Shown here piece after piece: positions 1 to 11,730 of a stretch of DNA of 64,000 bases (positions are counted from its first letter, which is position 1; the number at the start of each line of letters is the position of its first letter). The DNA is from Bryoerythrophyllum caledonicum (taxonomy: Eukaryota; Streptophyta; Bryopsida; Pottiales; Pottiaceae). A program made the position numbers and the translations under genes. The stretch is from positions 28,508,602-28,572,601 of the forward strand of contig OZ020514.1 in assembly GCA_963971425.1 (NCBI GenBank). The letters are read 5' to 3'. The notes under the pieces are model-generated. The model was not told where the DNA came from. It made no database searches and saw only the letters and a program-made list of their open reading frames with translations.

Positions 1-159
1 GATTTGGCTTAAGCTATTATTGAATTTGAACATTTATTTCATATAAAGACAAATTCACACTAATAAAATAATTCAATGAAAGCTTGCAAGACTCTTCAAA
101 ATGATTTCCACTTGATTTGTTGGAATCTTCACTCGTAAAATTGAAGTATCTTTCTTCAC
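1..159. other. AT-rich flank, no gene seen
   Basis: This is downstream of the DUF7869-type frame, which ends at the TGA at 160-162. I see no coding potential or repeat. Confidence 0.5.
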
Positions 160-2849
160 TCAAGATTTCCAAGATGTCATAATGGTGCTTGTCTCAATCC
201 AATTCTCCAACTGCATAGGATCCATCTCCCAAAGTAATGCCTTCTTGGTCTCCCAACCTCGGTATGATCTAGCAAACTCAATGTCAGTAGTGACAGGCCT
301 CCAATAACGAACCTCAATTGAAGTTGGATATAATGGATTACAATGAGGATCTTCTACAGCTCGAGCAATCCAAAATGGACAAGGGTCCTCATCCTCCGGT
401 CGTACAATAATAAAATATCCGGCATACACATCTCTTTCAACTCAAAAGGATGGATGTGGTCTATTACGTCTTTGACCAATGAAAGGCGTATCCACATCAT
501 ATTCTTCTCTTAAATCTCCATTGTCAAGAAAATGATCTTCAAACACCGGCGACACCCTGGATGAGGGCCAAAATCCATTCACCAATTTAGGCTCTACAAC
601 CATTGGTGTAGTAAGAGCCATTTGCACTGCCTTCCAATAGTGACAGTACTGCTCGTGCTTTTGACGAAACTGTCCGGTGAAGTCTTCATTAGCCATTCTG
701 TCCCAAAGATTGACAAAATCTCCTACACCCTTAACAATCTCGTCAAGGTTCTTCATAGGATGAGGCTCAACACGTTGTGGTACTGCTCTTGGTAGAATAG
801 GCTTCCCATCACTATCTTCTCTCCAACGTTTAATGCCACCATCCTCCTTTGGAAGCCAGTCACTATCTATGCACAAAATCTTGTATTGCATCATTGGCCA
901 TCCATTTGAATGCTTATAGAACTTGAACTATTGAGCATTACTATGACCTTCTAATGCTTCATCATCATTCAGTGGAATGTAAGCTGGAATAAACTCTTTA
1001 AAATCATGAACTTCTTCAATGAGGTGAGGAATAACTGGTTGTGACTCACTATCCATGAAGGACTTCATGAGAAGCGGGATCGTTGGATAGTCATTCGTCC
1101 TTAGTTTCATGCTCCATCGTCCAAACAAAGCATCAATATCATCATGGGTATGTCCAACAAGCATGAAGTTCATATACACTTCACAAAAAATGCCATATGC
1201 GACAAGCAGTGAAAAAAATGAAAAAACAAATCGGTTCTTGTTGTCCGAGCATGCATCGTCAAGCTGGATGTTGAAAATTGGAGGAAGGGGTAATGCATGA
1301 ACGGGACTCTGAGGTATTGGCAATAATGATAGACTACAAATCTCCGAACCATCTAGGAGGGCTTCATAGAGAGGGGTAGACTTGCCACCATGAAAGAGTT
1401 CACGTGAAGATGAAGTTGGAGGCTTCTCTAAATCTCAAAGCAATTTTGCTATTGATCCAATAGTATGATTAGCATCCTTTGGGTACACATCCAAACCGTA
1501 GTGTGCATATCAAACATCGCCATGACCATGCACAATCATGCGAGTGACAACAATGGGCAACTTCATGAAGGAGTCAATGGCCTTACTCTTGTGCGAAAAC
1601 AAGGGTGAGGCAGTCTTTGAATAGTCCATCCTATCATGGATAACCGTAAGCACTTCCAGGGGACGAGACCAAGAAACGTATCGAAATGCATAGGACAACT
1701 CCGTATGGGCTCTCTGGGCAGCCAGATGCTCCTATAGTTTAGTTTCCCACAATTGTTCAGCTCTAGACCCTTTTGTGGACGCTGACCTAAGTGCTTTTAA
1801 CATATCACATGTTCCACAACGTGCAAAGTTATCCCCCGGCTTTTTCTTTGAGAATTCAGGAAATGAACACATTCTAATTTTACTAAGTCCCGTAGGTGAT
1901 AATCTACTAAGCCCAAGGTTCTCATTTACTAAGTTCACTTGAGGTAGAGTATCCTTCCACTTCGATGATGCTCGCAACGTCATGGAAACCACCTTCTCTC
2001 CTCCATCTAGGGTCTTAGTTTTGTGTGGCATGGCATCAGCAGAGTTCTCTAAAATGCACCTAAGTGTTGCAGTAGCCTGCACAACATGAGTCCTTGTCTT
2101 CTTGAGATTCATATTACCATGGTCATTGGCACAAATTCCCTCAGTAGCATATTTACCATACCGGAAAAAGGTAGCTCTAGAGACTCCATAAATTGTATTC
2201 CACGCAGTAGGACATACATCAATCCCTTCTAAGGTAACAACATGATCACCTTCTACGTTAGTATGAATTTGTCGATGGACATCAAGCTTGATTTGCTTTT
2301 AGAACTTCACATCATCATTTCATACAACTGAGTCCTTAGTGCAAGGATTTTTGCACAGGGAAAAGGTTGTACACAATTCTTCTTGCAACAAACCTCTGAG
2401 GAGACAAGATTGATTGAACTAGCAGACAATTTATCATGAGCCCTCAACACCTTCTCTGGAGCCTTAGAACGAACAAGATAGTCATATGGGCGTACTCCAA
2501 CTCGCTTCTTACTATGAGAATTCTTCATGGCATCATTATAGATACTGTGTTCATGATCATACAAAGATGAATCGTTGTACAAGACTCTTATTATGTGCCA
2601 TGCCCACAGCAAAAACATCCAGTCCAAGAGAACCACTTCTTCGTCCAATGACTCGGAAATTTGAATAGCCACACGATCATCACCAAGTGGTCCGTCACTT
2701 CCAAAAATGAGGTTATTGCTTACACTATGACATAACCCTTTAGCAACTGCGATACCTGATTCACCAACCAACGTAATACACTTCGTAATCCATGAGGCCC
2801 GAGACAAATCTTCACATTCAGAGACGCCCTCTGGAAGCGTTGGTAGCAT
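160..2849 (-). pseudogene. DUF7869-type mobile-element-associated gene, decayed
   Basis: The frame reads from 2849 down to 160, about 890 codons. In reading order I see a cysteine cluster (CCKKNC...PFPC, near 2390-2355), a segment CPTAWNTIYGVSRATFFRYG (about 2200), a CGTCDMLKALR cysteine pair (about 1800), then QLDDACSDNKNR (about 1260) and VGHTHDDIDALFGRWS (about 1155-1110), and a C-terminal segment with FIIVRPEDEDPCPFWIARA. The order and motifs match the DUF7869 family of plant and animal genomes, often repetitive and of unproven function; the Asp/His-rich core suggests an RNase H-like or transposase-related fold, which is inference. From about 2304 to 160 one frame is kept, broken by TAA 2299-2301, TAG 1732-1734, TGA 1510-1512, TGA 1435-1437, TAG 928-930 and TGA 442-444. 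A 1-nt shift near 2304 separates the N-terminal part. The ATG at 2847-2849 is the first one after an upstream TGA; further 5' exons cannot be excluded. Confidence 0.72.
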
Positions 2850-3000
2850 TAAATCTCACATAAACAAATGAGTGTCCATCCTTTTGTACCTATCAATAGA
2901 TTGACCAAAATAGGTATTAGATATGAATATGGAATTCACTATGATCACAATGGTATTAAAATCACTATAACAGATACCAAGTATTATGCAGATATGAGCA

Positions 3001-3745
3001 TGATTATGCTTATTGCGAGACTAAGTAATGATTTTGCTCATTACGAGCAAAATTACTGATTTTGCTCATTGTAAGAAAAATGATTGATTTTGCTCATTGT
3101 AAGCAAAATTATTGATTTTGCTTATTCTAAGCAAAATTACTAATTTTGCTCATAGTAAGCAAAATTAATGATTTTGCTCATTGTAAGCAAAATTAATGAT
3201 TTTTCTCATTGTAAGCAAAATTACTCAATTTGTTCAGTGAGATCAAACATTTCGATTTTGTTCATTGAAAGCAATATTATTGTTTTTGTTCATTGCGAGC
3301 AAAATTATTGATTTTGTTCATTGCGAGCATAAATACAAAATGTCCTCAGTGCAAGCAAAACATTTATTGATTCTCACCATACCAAGCACAACAAAAGAAA
3401 AAGCATTGCGAAAGATGAATTAAAGATTCTTGTCTATGCGAATAGATTCGTGATTCACTACATTAAAGGCAAAATTTGTAATTCTTCTTAATTTGAGCAA
3501 ACTTAGTGATACTCCTTAGTCCAAGTAAACGTTTTTATCTGCTCAGAGCAAGCAAAATTTAGGATTTTTCTCGGTATGAGAAGAGTTGAGGATTTTGCTC
3601 AGTGCGAGCAAAATTAAGGATTTTGCTCAATGAGAGCAAAATTAAAGATGTTTCTCACTGCAAGAATAGTTAAGCATTCTGCTTTGTGCAAACAAAATTA
3701 AGGGTTTTGCTCAGTGCGAGCAAAATTCATGAATTCCTTACAAGC
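3001..3745. repeat. Tandem array of 28-bp palindromic units
   Basis: About 26 units follow each other with a period of 28 bp. The first eleven keep exact register and later ones drift by a few bases. The core is ATTTTGCTCA, three or four bases, then a TGAGCAAAAT-like right arm (often written TAAGCAAAAT or CGAGCAAAAT), so each unit is an imperfect inverted repeat. Degeneration rises in the middle (about 3340-3540) and falls again at 3590-3730. The array starts about 150 bp upstream of the DUF7869-type gene start. The same core recurs at 12.45-12.68, 14.1-14.3, 16.6-16.8 and 19.8 kb. Confidence 0.9.
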
Positions 3746-4981
3746 TGGGAAAAATCATATATTCTACTTACATAATGTGTTGTAACAAATTTGCAAACAC
3801 TTCAATAAGACAAGAAACACTTGGTTGTCCAAACATTAATCATTCATGCACAAGTTGATTGAAGTGAGTTGATTACATTTCATCACCACGTACAAAACTC
3901 ATATTTACTCATCTACTTATCAAATTGCAAAATTTGCTTCCATTGAACTGCTTGGATTTGACCACCACATTCAACTTCAACTCGAAATGAACAAAACAAC
4001 ATAGATATCACAATTGTGGTATGATGTTGTTTTGGTCTTTCCGAGCTGAAATTACTTAAGTACATCTTGTGAAAATTGTAACCCCGCATAACTATATAAT
4101 TTTTCACTATAACTAAGACTACAATGACAATGTACACAAAAAATTGGTTTTATTTACATGACTCCTTAATAAAAAACATCTTTCATGCTTTCTAATAGGA
4201 TTAGGTCAATACCTAAGCCTCGACTACTTGTAAATCTAACGTACAAACATATATAGGTGAGAAAAATATACTGGTCAAGGTGCCATTCATACCTTCAATG
4301 CTTCGATGAGGCAGAGAATTTGACAAAGCAGTCAATACGCACTTCTCAGCCGACACCCCCTCAATTCTAGAAATGATTCTTTCACATGCAATGAGCATAG
4401 TACTACATAGACCTTCCTTTCACTCTCTTGTTGACAAAAAGAATAATGAATATCACAATGGAGTGCACCAAAGTGTCGTAAGGATGAGCACCCAAGGGTC
4501 CCAAACAACATCAATGAATCCACTACCCACAATACCCTAGTAAACAACGTAAAATGAAGCAGCCACCACCAACACCTTCAAATCCTACCAGAAGAACATC
4601 AAATGAAGTGGCCATCAACAACGTGGAACTACACATTGGATCTCCACACCAAAAAGACTGACAAGAACCGTAAGATCAAGTGACAACTACCAAGCATCGA
4701 CCAGTTCAGCGATTATGGAGGACAAGATATATTCATGGCCGAGATATGGTTGAAGAATTGGCGGGAAGCCACGGTTGAATTTTTTGTGGTGGTGTCAAGA
4801 CGGTGGAAAGGCGAGAAGAATGGAAGCTTCGTCATCAACTTCTCTTTGCATTATTGATTCAATAATTCTGTTGTTTTTTCTTACCACTAGCTTATACTAG
4901 ATTAAGTTTGTCGTTCCAAGACATACAATAAATGCTCCCTTAACATGCCATAAGTAATTTAACTAAGCTTTTGAGAGGTTA
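3746..4981. other. Non-coding, no feature recognised
   Basis: AT-rich DNA. Short open frames on the minus strand at 3913-4137 and 4213-4547 show no motif or homology I recognise and overlap in different frames. Confidence 0.5.
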
Positions 4982-5075
4982 TAGGGTTTAGGGTTGAGGA
5001 TTTAGAATTTAGGATTTAAGATTTAGGATTTGTGATGTAGGATTTACTGTTTTGAATATAGGATGTACGATTCAC
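4982..5075 (+). repeat. Degenerate interstitial telomere-like tract
   Basis: Two adjacent TAGGGTT-type units (4982-4995) are followed by several decayed TTTAGGA/TTTAGAA units with a spacing of about 7-9 bp. This resembles the plant TTTAGGG telomere repeat in decay, but it could be a chance low-complexity tract. Confidence 0.45.
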
Positions 5076-6589
5076 GATTTCACTGAATATAGTGGTGATG
5101 AAGTATAAGTTCAAATATAAGAAGGGTAGAATTAGGTCATCTTATTTACACTAGCTGAGCATGAGCTTCAAAAACAAGGTCACTTGTAAGGTCAATTATT
5201 GCATTGTATATAATAGTACTATTCATAAAGTCTAAACTTAAGTGTATTATGGAGCTTTAACAGCATTGAGATAGACATGTTTCAAACATCATAGAATGAG
5301 AAGTTTTTAAAACTCTCTAATCTATAGAATTGAACTCGGAATTTATCATAAATTAACAAATATCTTGTGACTCTTCTATATTAATTGATAAATATTCTTC
5401 TCATTGTAATATTTCTCTATGTCTTGAATTTTATTTAACTCGGTGTATTCTCATAGATAAAGTGCCAATATATATGGTGGTCTAAAAGCCAAGCCCAAAA
5501 TTATATAATATTAGAGCTCTTGTTCCAAAAATAACCTTTCAAATGTTTTTGTTCACAAACTAGAAAAAGAAGACAAGTATACATTTATACATATGTTAAT
5601 ATGTATTAATATATATATACGCTATCAATGTATTCTCACAAATGCAATTTTTTTAAAAATTTTAAATAATAATAATAAATAATAGATAGATATATACATA
5701 TATAGATATATATATCCTAGTGGGTGCCCGTTGTCCCCAACGGACCAAAGACAACCCTTAGGTAAGTAAATGTATAACTTTACTATATTTAGAATATACT
5801 AAATAACAATAGCTTAATTATACTAAGTTGAACTTTGTCTTGTTTCAACAATGAATGGCTTGTGGATGGTTATGGGTTAGCGGTCATAGGTAAGCCCACA
5901 GCCATGGGCTCAACATTTCCAGACAGACTGTAATCTTTTATATATAAGAGATATATATATATACTTACCAAATTCAATTATTTTTGAGCAAGAGTAATTT
6001 TACTACTAGTTTCTAAGAAGAACAAGAATGTTGATCTCTAAAAGAGGCTCACATGAATAAAGTGTTTGTTTGTTTCACCACTAAGTTGATGCACACTGGA
6101 CAAATATTTAGTAGTATGAAAGTAGTTTCTAATATATACATTTATAGTACTAAAATCATATTTTTTTTAACATATCATATAGAAGTGCAAATATTCATAG
6201 TCTGAAATAACATTTATGCTACACTATCAACAATAGTTGATTTATATAAATATTAAACTATACATAATACAATATACAAAAGGACATACCGTATGAAATA
6301 AACTTACACTTTCATATTTGCATGTGTGTTTAATGTTGTAATTATACTTCATATCTATGATGAATGTTTACATTTAAACTTATATAGGTATACCTTCTCT
6401 GTTAACCCCTAAAGTTCCTTGTCAATTTTACATCAAACACACTTTAAACTATTGATTTTAGTGCAATAAGTAGGATAGAAAATAAATGCTTTTGTTTCCA
6501 TTTTTAACCATAGGATCTCAATAAATAATAAATAACTAACTTAAAAAGTAACTTACTCACAATATTTCATTGAATTTGACGGCACGGAT
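5076..6589. other. AT-rich non-coding DNA with TA microsatellite
   Basis: It contains TA/ATA-rich microsatellite tracts near 5580-5720 and 5940-5960. At 5711-5760 lies a block with a short internal inverted repeat (GTTGTC...GACAAC) that has a diverged relative in the same orientation at 9056-9105. No coding frame is supported. Confidence 0.5.
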
Positions 6590-6900
6590 TGAAAGATTAT
6601 ATTGTTTCAAGTATTTGCTTCCTTGCATTGAGTAGATCATCAAACTTTCACTTCATTTTGTATCAAGTTATTACACTATACAAGTTCTAAATCTTTTACC
6701 ATTGCCTTAAACGCAATGTTATTTCCATACACACCAATTTTTATAGGGAAAAAAGGGGTGTAGCATATTCAAAAAAATTGTGCAAGGAGTGGAGGTTCAA
6801 ATATGGCCAATGCACTCGTTATTTTTTTGCAAACTAGATGTCTTTTAGAATGCCAATTCGAACGGTGAATAAGAATTATTATACCACATCTTGTAGTAGA
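6590..6900 (+). repeat. Diverged direct repeat, copy 1
   Basis: Reading by eye, this segment aligns with 8755-9050: a CTTGCATTGAG word, a TATCAAGTT/TGTCAAGTT word, an AAAAATTGTGCAAGG / AAATTTGTGCAAGG word and an ACCACATCTT word occur in the same order and similar spacing. Identity is low. It may be an old terminal repeat or segmental duplication. Confidence 0.45.
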
Positions 6901-7611
6901 AAAACAAAAACTGAAAAATATAACGATTTGTGAGTTTTATGAGGAAAAGAAGTTATTTTGTACCTTGTCTGAATGGGTGAATATGTTTGACTTGGGTTAA
7001 AATGCTCTTTTACACTAAAGACAAGAATTTCTTTTGAAAATTTATAAAGAAGTTAACATTCTCTATATGTATGGGAAATCTCAATGTTAGTAGAATGTTG
7101 TAGTAAAAGTTTTTAGATACGCGAAATCCCCATTTTTCACTTTTAGTGGTACTGTTTTTTTAACCCTAAGGGTCAAATCCAAAAATAATAATAATAATAC
7201 ATCCAAATAGCTCTTACCAGAGACAATCTAGTATAAAAGTTTCCAATTTTTTTAATTTTGAATTTTTTTTGAATTTTAGGAACATGCCCAAAATCGAAAA
7301 CACCCATCAAAGTAGATTTGGTCCTTTAGTGGTTAATAAGAGGATAAGGGGATATAGTATCCACTAATGGAAGTCCACAATATCCATGTTATGCTTTCTT
7401 CTTCAGCTATAAGGGAAGTTTTAGTTTCATTTTTAATTTGGTTATTTTTAGATTGTATATTCTAATTTTGGTTTAGTAAACATATGTTTGTTGTATACTT
7501 TATAAACCAATGACTATGGTTATCCGCTACATACTAAGGAAACCTTTTTTATGTTTTTGGAATATTTTATACTTTTATTTTAACATTTCACTTCCTATCC
7601 CTTGGCAACAT

Positions 7612-7775
7612 GGGTATGTCAAGGATTACGTCACAGAGATATTCCATAGGGATACATCACACAGGTATGTCAAAGAGATGTGTATCATGGTACTTCATGA
7701 GGGGTACAACACAAAGGTACGTCACGGGATATGTGACGGGGGTATATCACCAAAGTATTCCGTGGGTTACATATG
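7612..7775 (+). repeat. Minisatellite block, left arm of inverted pair
   Basis: Degenerate tandem units of about 11-22 bp built on GGTATGTCACRGGATAT. The right arm, 9165-9328, holds the same word in inverted orientation. Open frames of 83-93 codons here come from the repeat and are not credible genes. Confidence 0.6.
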
Positions 7776-8754
7776 CAACCCAAATATATAATGGATATCT
7801 AAAGAGATTAATGGGCATATATTTACATGAATGGAGATTGCCTTTAGCCCATAGCCTATAGGGACAATAGGGGATTTTCTAATTCTTTGATTTAAAGATT
7901 GAAAATTTAGATGAATCACATCATTCTATGTAAAAGAATGTTTGAAGTAAAAGTAGGTTGTTTTCAAATTTCAAAACTGTCACTTTGACTTGTTACTGAT
8001 AAAAAAAAAGTAATTTCATGCATTCAACAGCAACTAATACATACAAAGTTGTAAAAAATTTAGATAAATTTTATGTTGTCATCATTCGTATCACTTTTCT
8101 TGAGATAGAATTCAACCTAATGTAGATTGCATTATATTAAAATTTCAACATCACTATAATGTCTATCCTTGAGAGAGGGAAGTAGTTCTATAGGACTAGT
8201 CCTTTGTCAAGTGGGCATCAATTTAGTGGTGGAATGAACATACACTTTATTCTTGCCGGCCTCTTTCAAAGATTGGAGATTTTTTTTGTTCTCAATTGTC
8301 TTGAAAGCAAAAAAGGAGGTCAACCACATTTACTTTAATTTGTAACTTGGTAGTTTGTTAAAGAACAAATTTGTAAATAGTTTTGTAGAGGAAATAAAAA
8401 ACATGAACCTGTCGCAAAGTGTGGAACAAAGAGATTAAAAACTTAGTTGGACCTCTGAAAGAGAAAAAAATTTACTTTAAGTCAAATAGTTGACAAGTTT
8501 ATTCCAAAACAAAGAAAAAAATTAAATAGAATGATATGATTCATATTCTTGAGTTTTTTCAATGAAAAATGAATCATTTCATATTGCTTTAAAGAAGTTA
8601 ATGCAATTCTACGCTTTAATTGAATAATCAATCAACCTAAAGTTCCTTGACTATCTCCCTTACTCGAAAATTGTTGGTTGTAGAGTAATAGTAGAGTACA
8701 TACTCTTTAATCACTCATATTATAAAAAAGTAGTGTTAAATTGAAGAATATTAA
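7776..8754. other. Non-coding spacer between inverted blocks
   Basis: AT-rich sequence with no supported reading frame or RNA gene. Confidence 0.5.
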
Positions 8755-9050
8755 GGTTTATTTTATTCTTGCATTGAGAGGATCAATAGATTTTGACTTC
8801 ACTTGGTGTCAAGTTTTTGCATTATAGAAAGACTAAATTTGATATCATTATGATGAATATCATATGAATTCTTTGTCCACCAATTGAAGATGTAGGAAAT
8901 TGGTGTTGTAAACCTAAAAAATTTGTGCAAGGTATACATTGTCAAAAATTGTGAATACACATTTTATTATTCTGTGAATTTGATATAATATGTTTCAGAA
9001 TGGAAAAATTTCAAACAATCAGTACAAAGGGTCACACACCACATCTTATA
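8755..9050 (+). repeat. Diverged direct repeat, copy 2
   Basis: Partner of 6590-6900, in the same orientation. It is followed at once by 9056-9105, which resembles 5711-5760. No boundary with terminal TG...CA or a target-site duplication could be read. Confidence 0.45.
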
Positions 9051-9164
9051 TATATACACGAAGTGGATCCTTGTTGTCTCCAAAGAGCCAATGACAATCC
9101 TAGTATAGTGATTTAATGCCTGTAAATGAATGACGATGATTTAATTTAGATAATTATTACCTAT

Positions 9165-9328
9165 CCTTGTGATACCATGTGACATACTTTTGTAAAACCC
9201 TGGAACATACTTATGTGATATCTCGTGACATACTCTGATACTCGTGTAATATCCCACGACATACTTATGTAATACCTCATAACATACCCCCTGATATCCG
9301 TGACATATTCCCATAGTACCCCAAGTAT
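9165..9328 (-). repeat. Minisatellite block, right arm of inverted pair
   Basis: On the minus strand this reads as repeats of GTATGTCAC plus GGATATCAC-like words, matching the plus strand of 7612-7775. The two arms lie about 1.4 kb apart. Paired inverted subterminal arrays are typical of some DNA transposons, but no terminal inverted repeat or target duplication was found. Confidence 0.55.
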
Positions 9329-10080
9329 CTAAGTATATAAGTCAATAGTAAAAATAAAGTCTCCCCACGGGGATGGAGGGGCGAAGAAAAATTTACTAAA
9401 AATAGACCAATTTTCATTAAATTTCTAAAGAAAAAATGCAAGTTCATGCCACTAATGTTTTGTTAAGAAAGATGATACCATACTAATCTTAAGCCTAGTG
9501 GGGCCCTATTTTACATTTTAAATTCTTTTATAAACTCATGTAGGATAAAAATATTAAAGTAAAAGTTTCAAAGAAAAAGTAGTCAAATAGAAAGGATAAT
9601 GGTAAAAGTATTGTAAGTCAGCATTTACAAGTCATTTACTACCCATGATAGTAAACGTCAAAATCAGTGTAGTTATCTAGGTGGGATCTGGAGAAGGCGG
9701 AGTCTTTGTGAGTTTGGTGCCAAACTCACAAAGTGCGAAGGTGAAGCAGGCATCCGCGCTCCTATCATCGTCAAAGACAAGAGTTCACGGTTGCGGCGTT
9801 AAGTTCATAGGGTTTGCAGGAGGACGGTGGTGAAGCTTGTGATGTTTAGGGTTGGCTCATGAACGACGTACAGGGAGCTGTCAAAGGTTTAGGGTGGTTC
9901 GACTCTAAAGAGACTCTTCATCTACCGCTTTTGCGTGCATCGAGAAGGGAGAAGACTCGACGAGGAGGAGAAGCAACTCGCAAGGATTGCCAAGGGAGTG
10001 CGGAACAACGATGCATAAAAGTGTGGTATGTGCTAGCCAAACTTGCTTTCGAGCCTTGACTTAATTCATTCAACTTGCAT
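9329..10080. other. Non-coding, composition shift
   Basis: AT-rich up to about 9660, then more GC-rich. A single GGTGGTGAAGCTTGTGATG word at 9826-9844 matches the unit of the 11.6-kb minisatellite. The open frames at 9859-10166 overlap on both strands and show no recognisable domain. Confidence 0.4.
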
Positions 10081-10285
10081 TCCAGCCGTGATTCTTTTCT
10101 GCACGATTCTTTTCTACACGATTCTTCACAATTCTTCACGATTCCAGCCGTGATTCTTTTCTGCACGAGTCTTCTTCATGATTCTTTTCTGCACGATTCT
10201 TTTCTGCATGTTTCTTCATGATTCTTAACGATTCCAGCCATGATTCTTTTCTGCATGAGTCTTCTTCACGATTCTTTTATGCAGA
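10081..10285 (-). repeat. CACGATTCTTTTCTG minisatellite
   Basis: About 14 short units of the form CACGATTCTTTTCTG, organised in roughly three longer blocks that each begin ATTCCAGCCGTGATTC. Units vary by point changes (CACG/CATG). No coding role is supported. Confidence 0.75.
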
Positions 10286-10680
10286 GCTTCTGAGGACGTG
10301 CACAACCGGACGTGCTCTCGCAACACATGCTTACCCGAGAAGGCTGATTTGAACAAACACTCGTGTATGCGTATGATCTTGAACAAGTACTGCGACGTGG
10401 GCCATCCTAGGTGCATTGAGAAGCCCTTTGACTACACCTGAAGCTTCGTGAGGTAACTTGAGAATTTTCTCCAAATAATTCCTGACTCGTAACTTCAAAA
10501 GACTCGTTAACTTCAAAAGACGTCTTTGAACTTTAAGCTTCACATGTAGTCAACGTACTGTTGTATACTTTGATTGTTACGTTTGGCTCAACCGAGTTTA
10601 CTTTGCACTTGCGTCAGGCTAAACTCCAGCATGCTTACGTGGGATTACGATTGGCGACTTTTGTAGTATGCTCAGCTTCT

Positions 10681-10760
10681 ATTGCGGATTCTGAAAAATA
10701 ATGATGTTATCACTGTGACGTAGAACTTACGACAAAAAGGAGCTGATATTTTGTAATAGT
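10681..10760 (+). repeat. 80-bp direct repeat, copy 1
   Basis: It shares with 10953-11035 the words GCGGATTC(T/C)GAAAAATAATG, GTGACGTAGAA, ACGACAAAA and TGATATTTTGT / TAATATTTTGT in the same order. The copies are about 270 bp apart. Confidence 0.7.
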
Positions 10761-10952
10761 ACAACATAAAGCAAATTTGAGATATACTGATGAGTGGTGA
10801 CGCCACAGTGGACCCCATAATTTTGTACATAGCAAAATCTGGATACCATGTCTAAAATATTGACTAACATTCACTCTGGTGGGCGTAATAATTTCTTCAA
10901 ACTAGGCACCCACTAGTTCCCAATTCAAATTGCTGCCAACACAGTGGTATGA

Positions 10953-11035
10953 AGCGGATTCCGAAAAATAATGATACTATCATTGTGACGTAGAAGAACG
11001 ACAAAAGGGAACTAATATTTTGTGGTAGCTCGTCC
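10953..11035 (+). repeat. 80-bp direct repeat, copy 2
   Basis: Partner of 10681-10760. A nearby ATATTTGTAACAT word also repeats at about 11078 and 11320, so this stretch may be built from several rounds of local duplication. Confidence 0.7.
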
Positions 11036-11479
11036 CAATAGTCGTCAGGTACTATACTTCAATAGTCGTGAGCCAAATATTTGTAACATTTGTGCGCTCA
11101 GATTGGAACCCATCTTTCAAACTTTATCTACACTATATTTACTTTGGCTCATCTGATTTTTCTTGGTCGTTTGCAGGAAAAGACGATCAACAATGACGTC
11201 GAATTTTTATTGCTCGTTAGAGATGGGCTCTAGGATGTTGTATCCAACCAAATATGTTGTGTGGCCTCTCTTGTCTTATAGAGTATCTTTACACATACAA
11301 AGATTCTTTATTCGTGAACCGAATATTTGTAACATCTACACCAATGTAAATCCTCGTACAATTGTCTTTCTATCCAGTTCTTGAGGGGTGTTATTTTGGA
11401 TGTTCGAAGTTGCAACCCTTGTACACTCCATTCTGTGGGTTGTTCATGCATGATGCTATGACAATGGTGCAAAACATTT

Positions 11480-11593
11480 AGGATGCCGAAGAGGTTGCCA
11501 AGAGGTTGTTAGATGAGGCTGCGACAACTTCTAGCTCTCGTGAAAGTGCAAATAATAATCCATCGTTTTTCTGTGACAGACAATCACTATCTC
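11480..11593 (+). other. Possible upstream exon of the ParB/methyltransferase gene
   Basis: After an AG at 11478-11479 a frame reads DAEEVAKRLLDEAATTSSS and continues for about 38 codons to a stop just inside the following minisatellite. The composition looks protein-like and is on the same strand as the gene starting at 12709, but no domain or donor site ties them together. Confidence 0.2.
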
Positions 11594-11730
11594 GGTGAAG
11601 CTTGTGACGGTGGTGAAGCTTCCGTCGATGAAGCTTCTGACGTTTCGGTGAAGCTTGTGACGGCGGTGAAGCTTGTAACGACCGTGAAGCTTGTGACGGC
11701 GGTAAAGATTGTGACCACGATGAAGCTTTC
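11594..11730 (+). repeat. GTGAAGCTTGTGACGGCG minisatellite
   Basis: About eight units of 15-20 bp, mostly 18 bp, with AAGCTT in nearly every unit. As 18 is a multiple of three the array is open in one plus frame (VKLVTA repeats) and on the minus strand; I treat these as repeat-derived, not as genes. Confidence 0.8.

Noticed and set aside
3001..3745. CRISPR-like array of 28-bp palindromic repeats
   Set aside because: Units are directly adjacent with no unique spacers, are degenerate, and the sequence is eukaryotic.
7510..7861. Overlapping plus-strand open frames of 83-93 codons
   Set aside because: They lie on a minisatellite and read the repeat in two frames; no domain.
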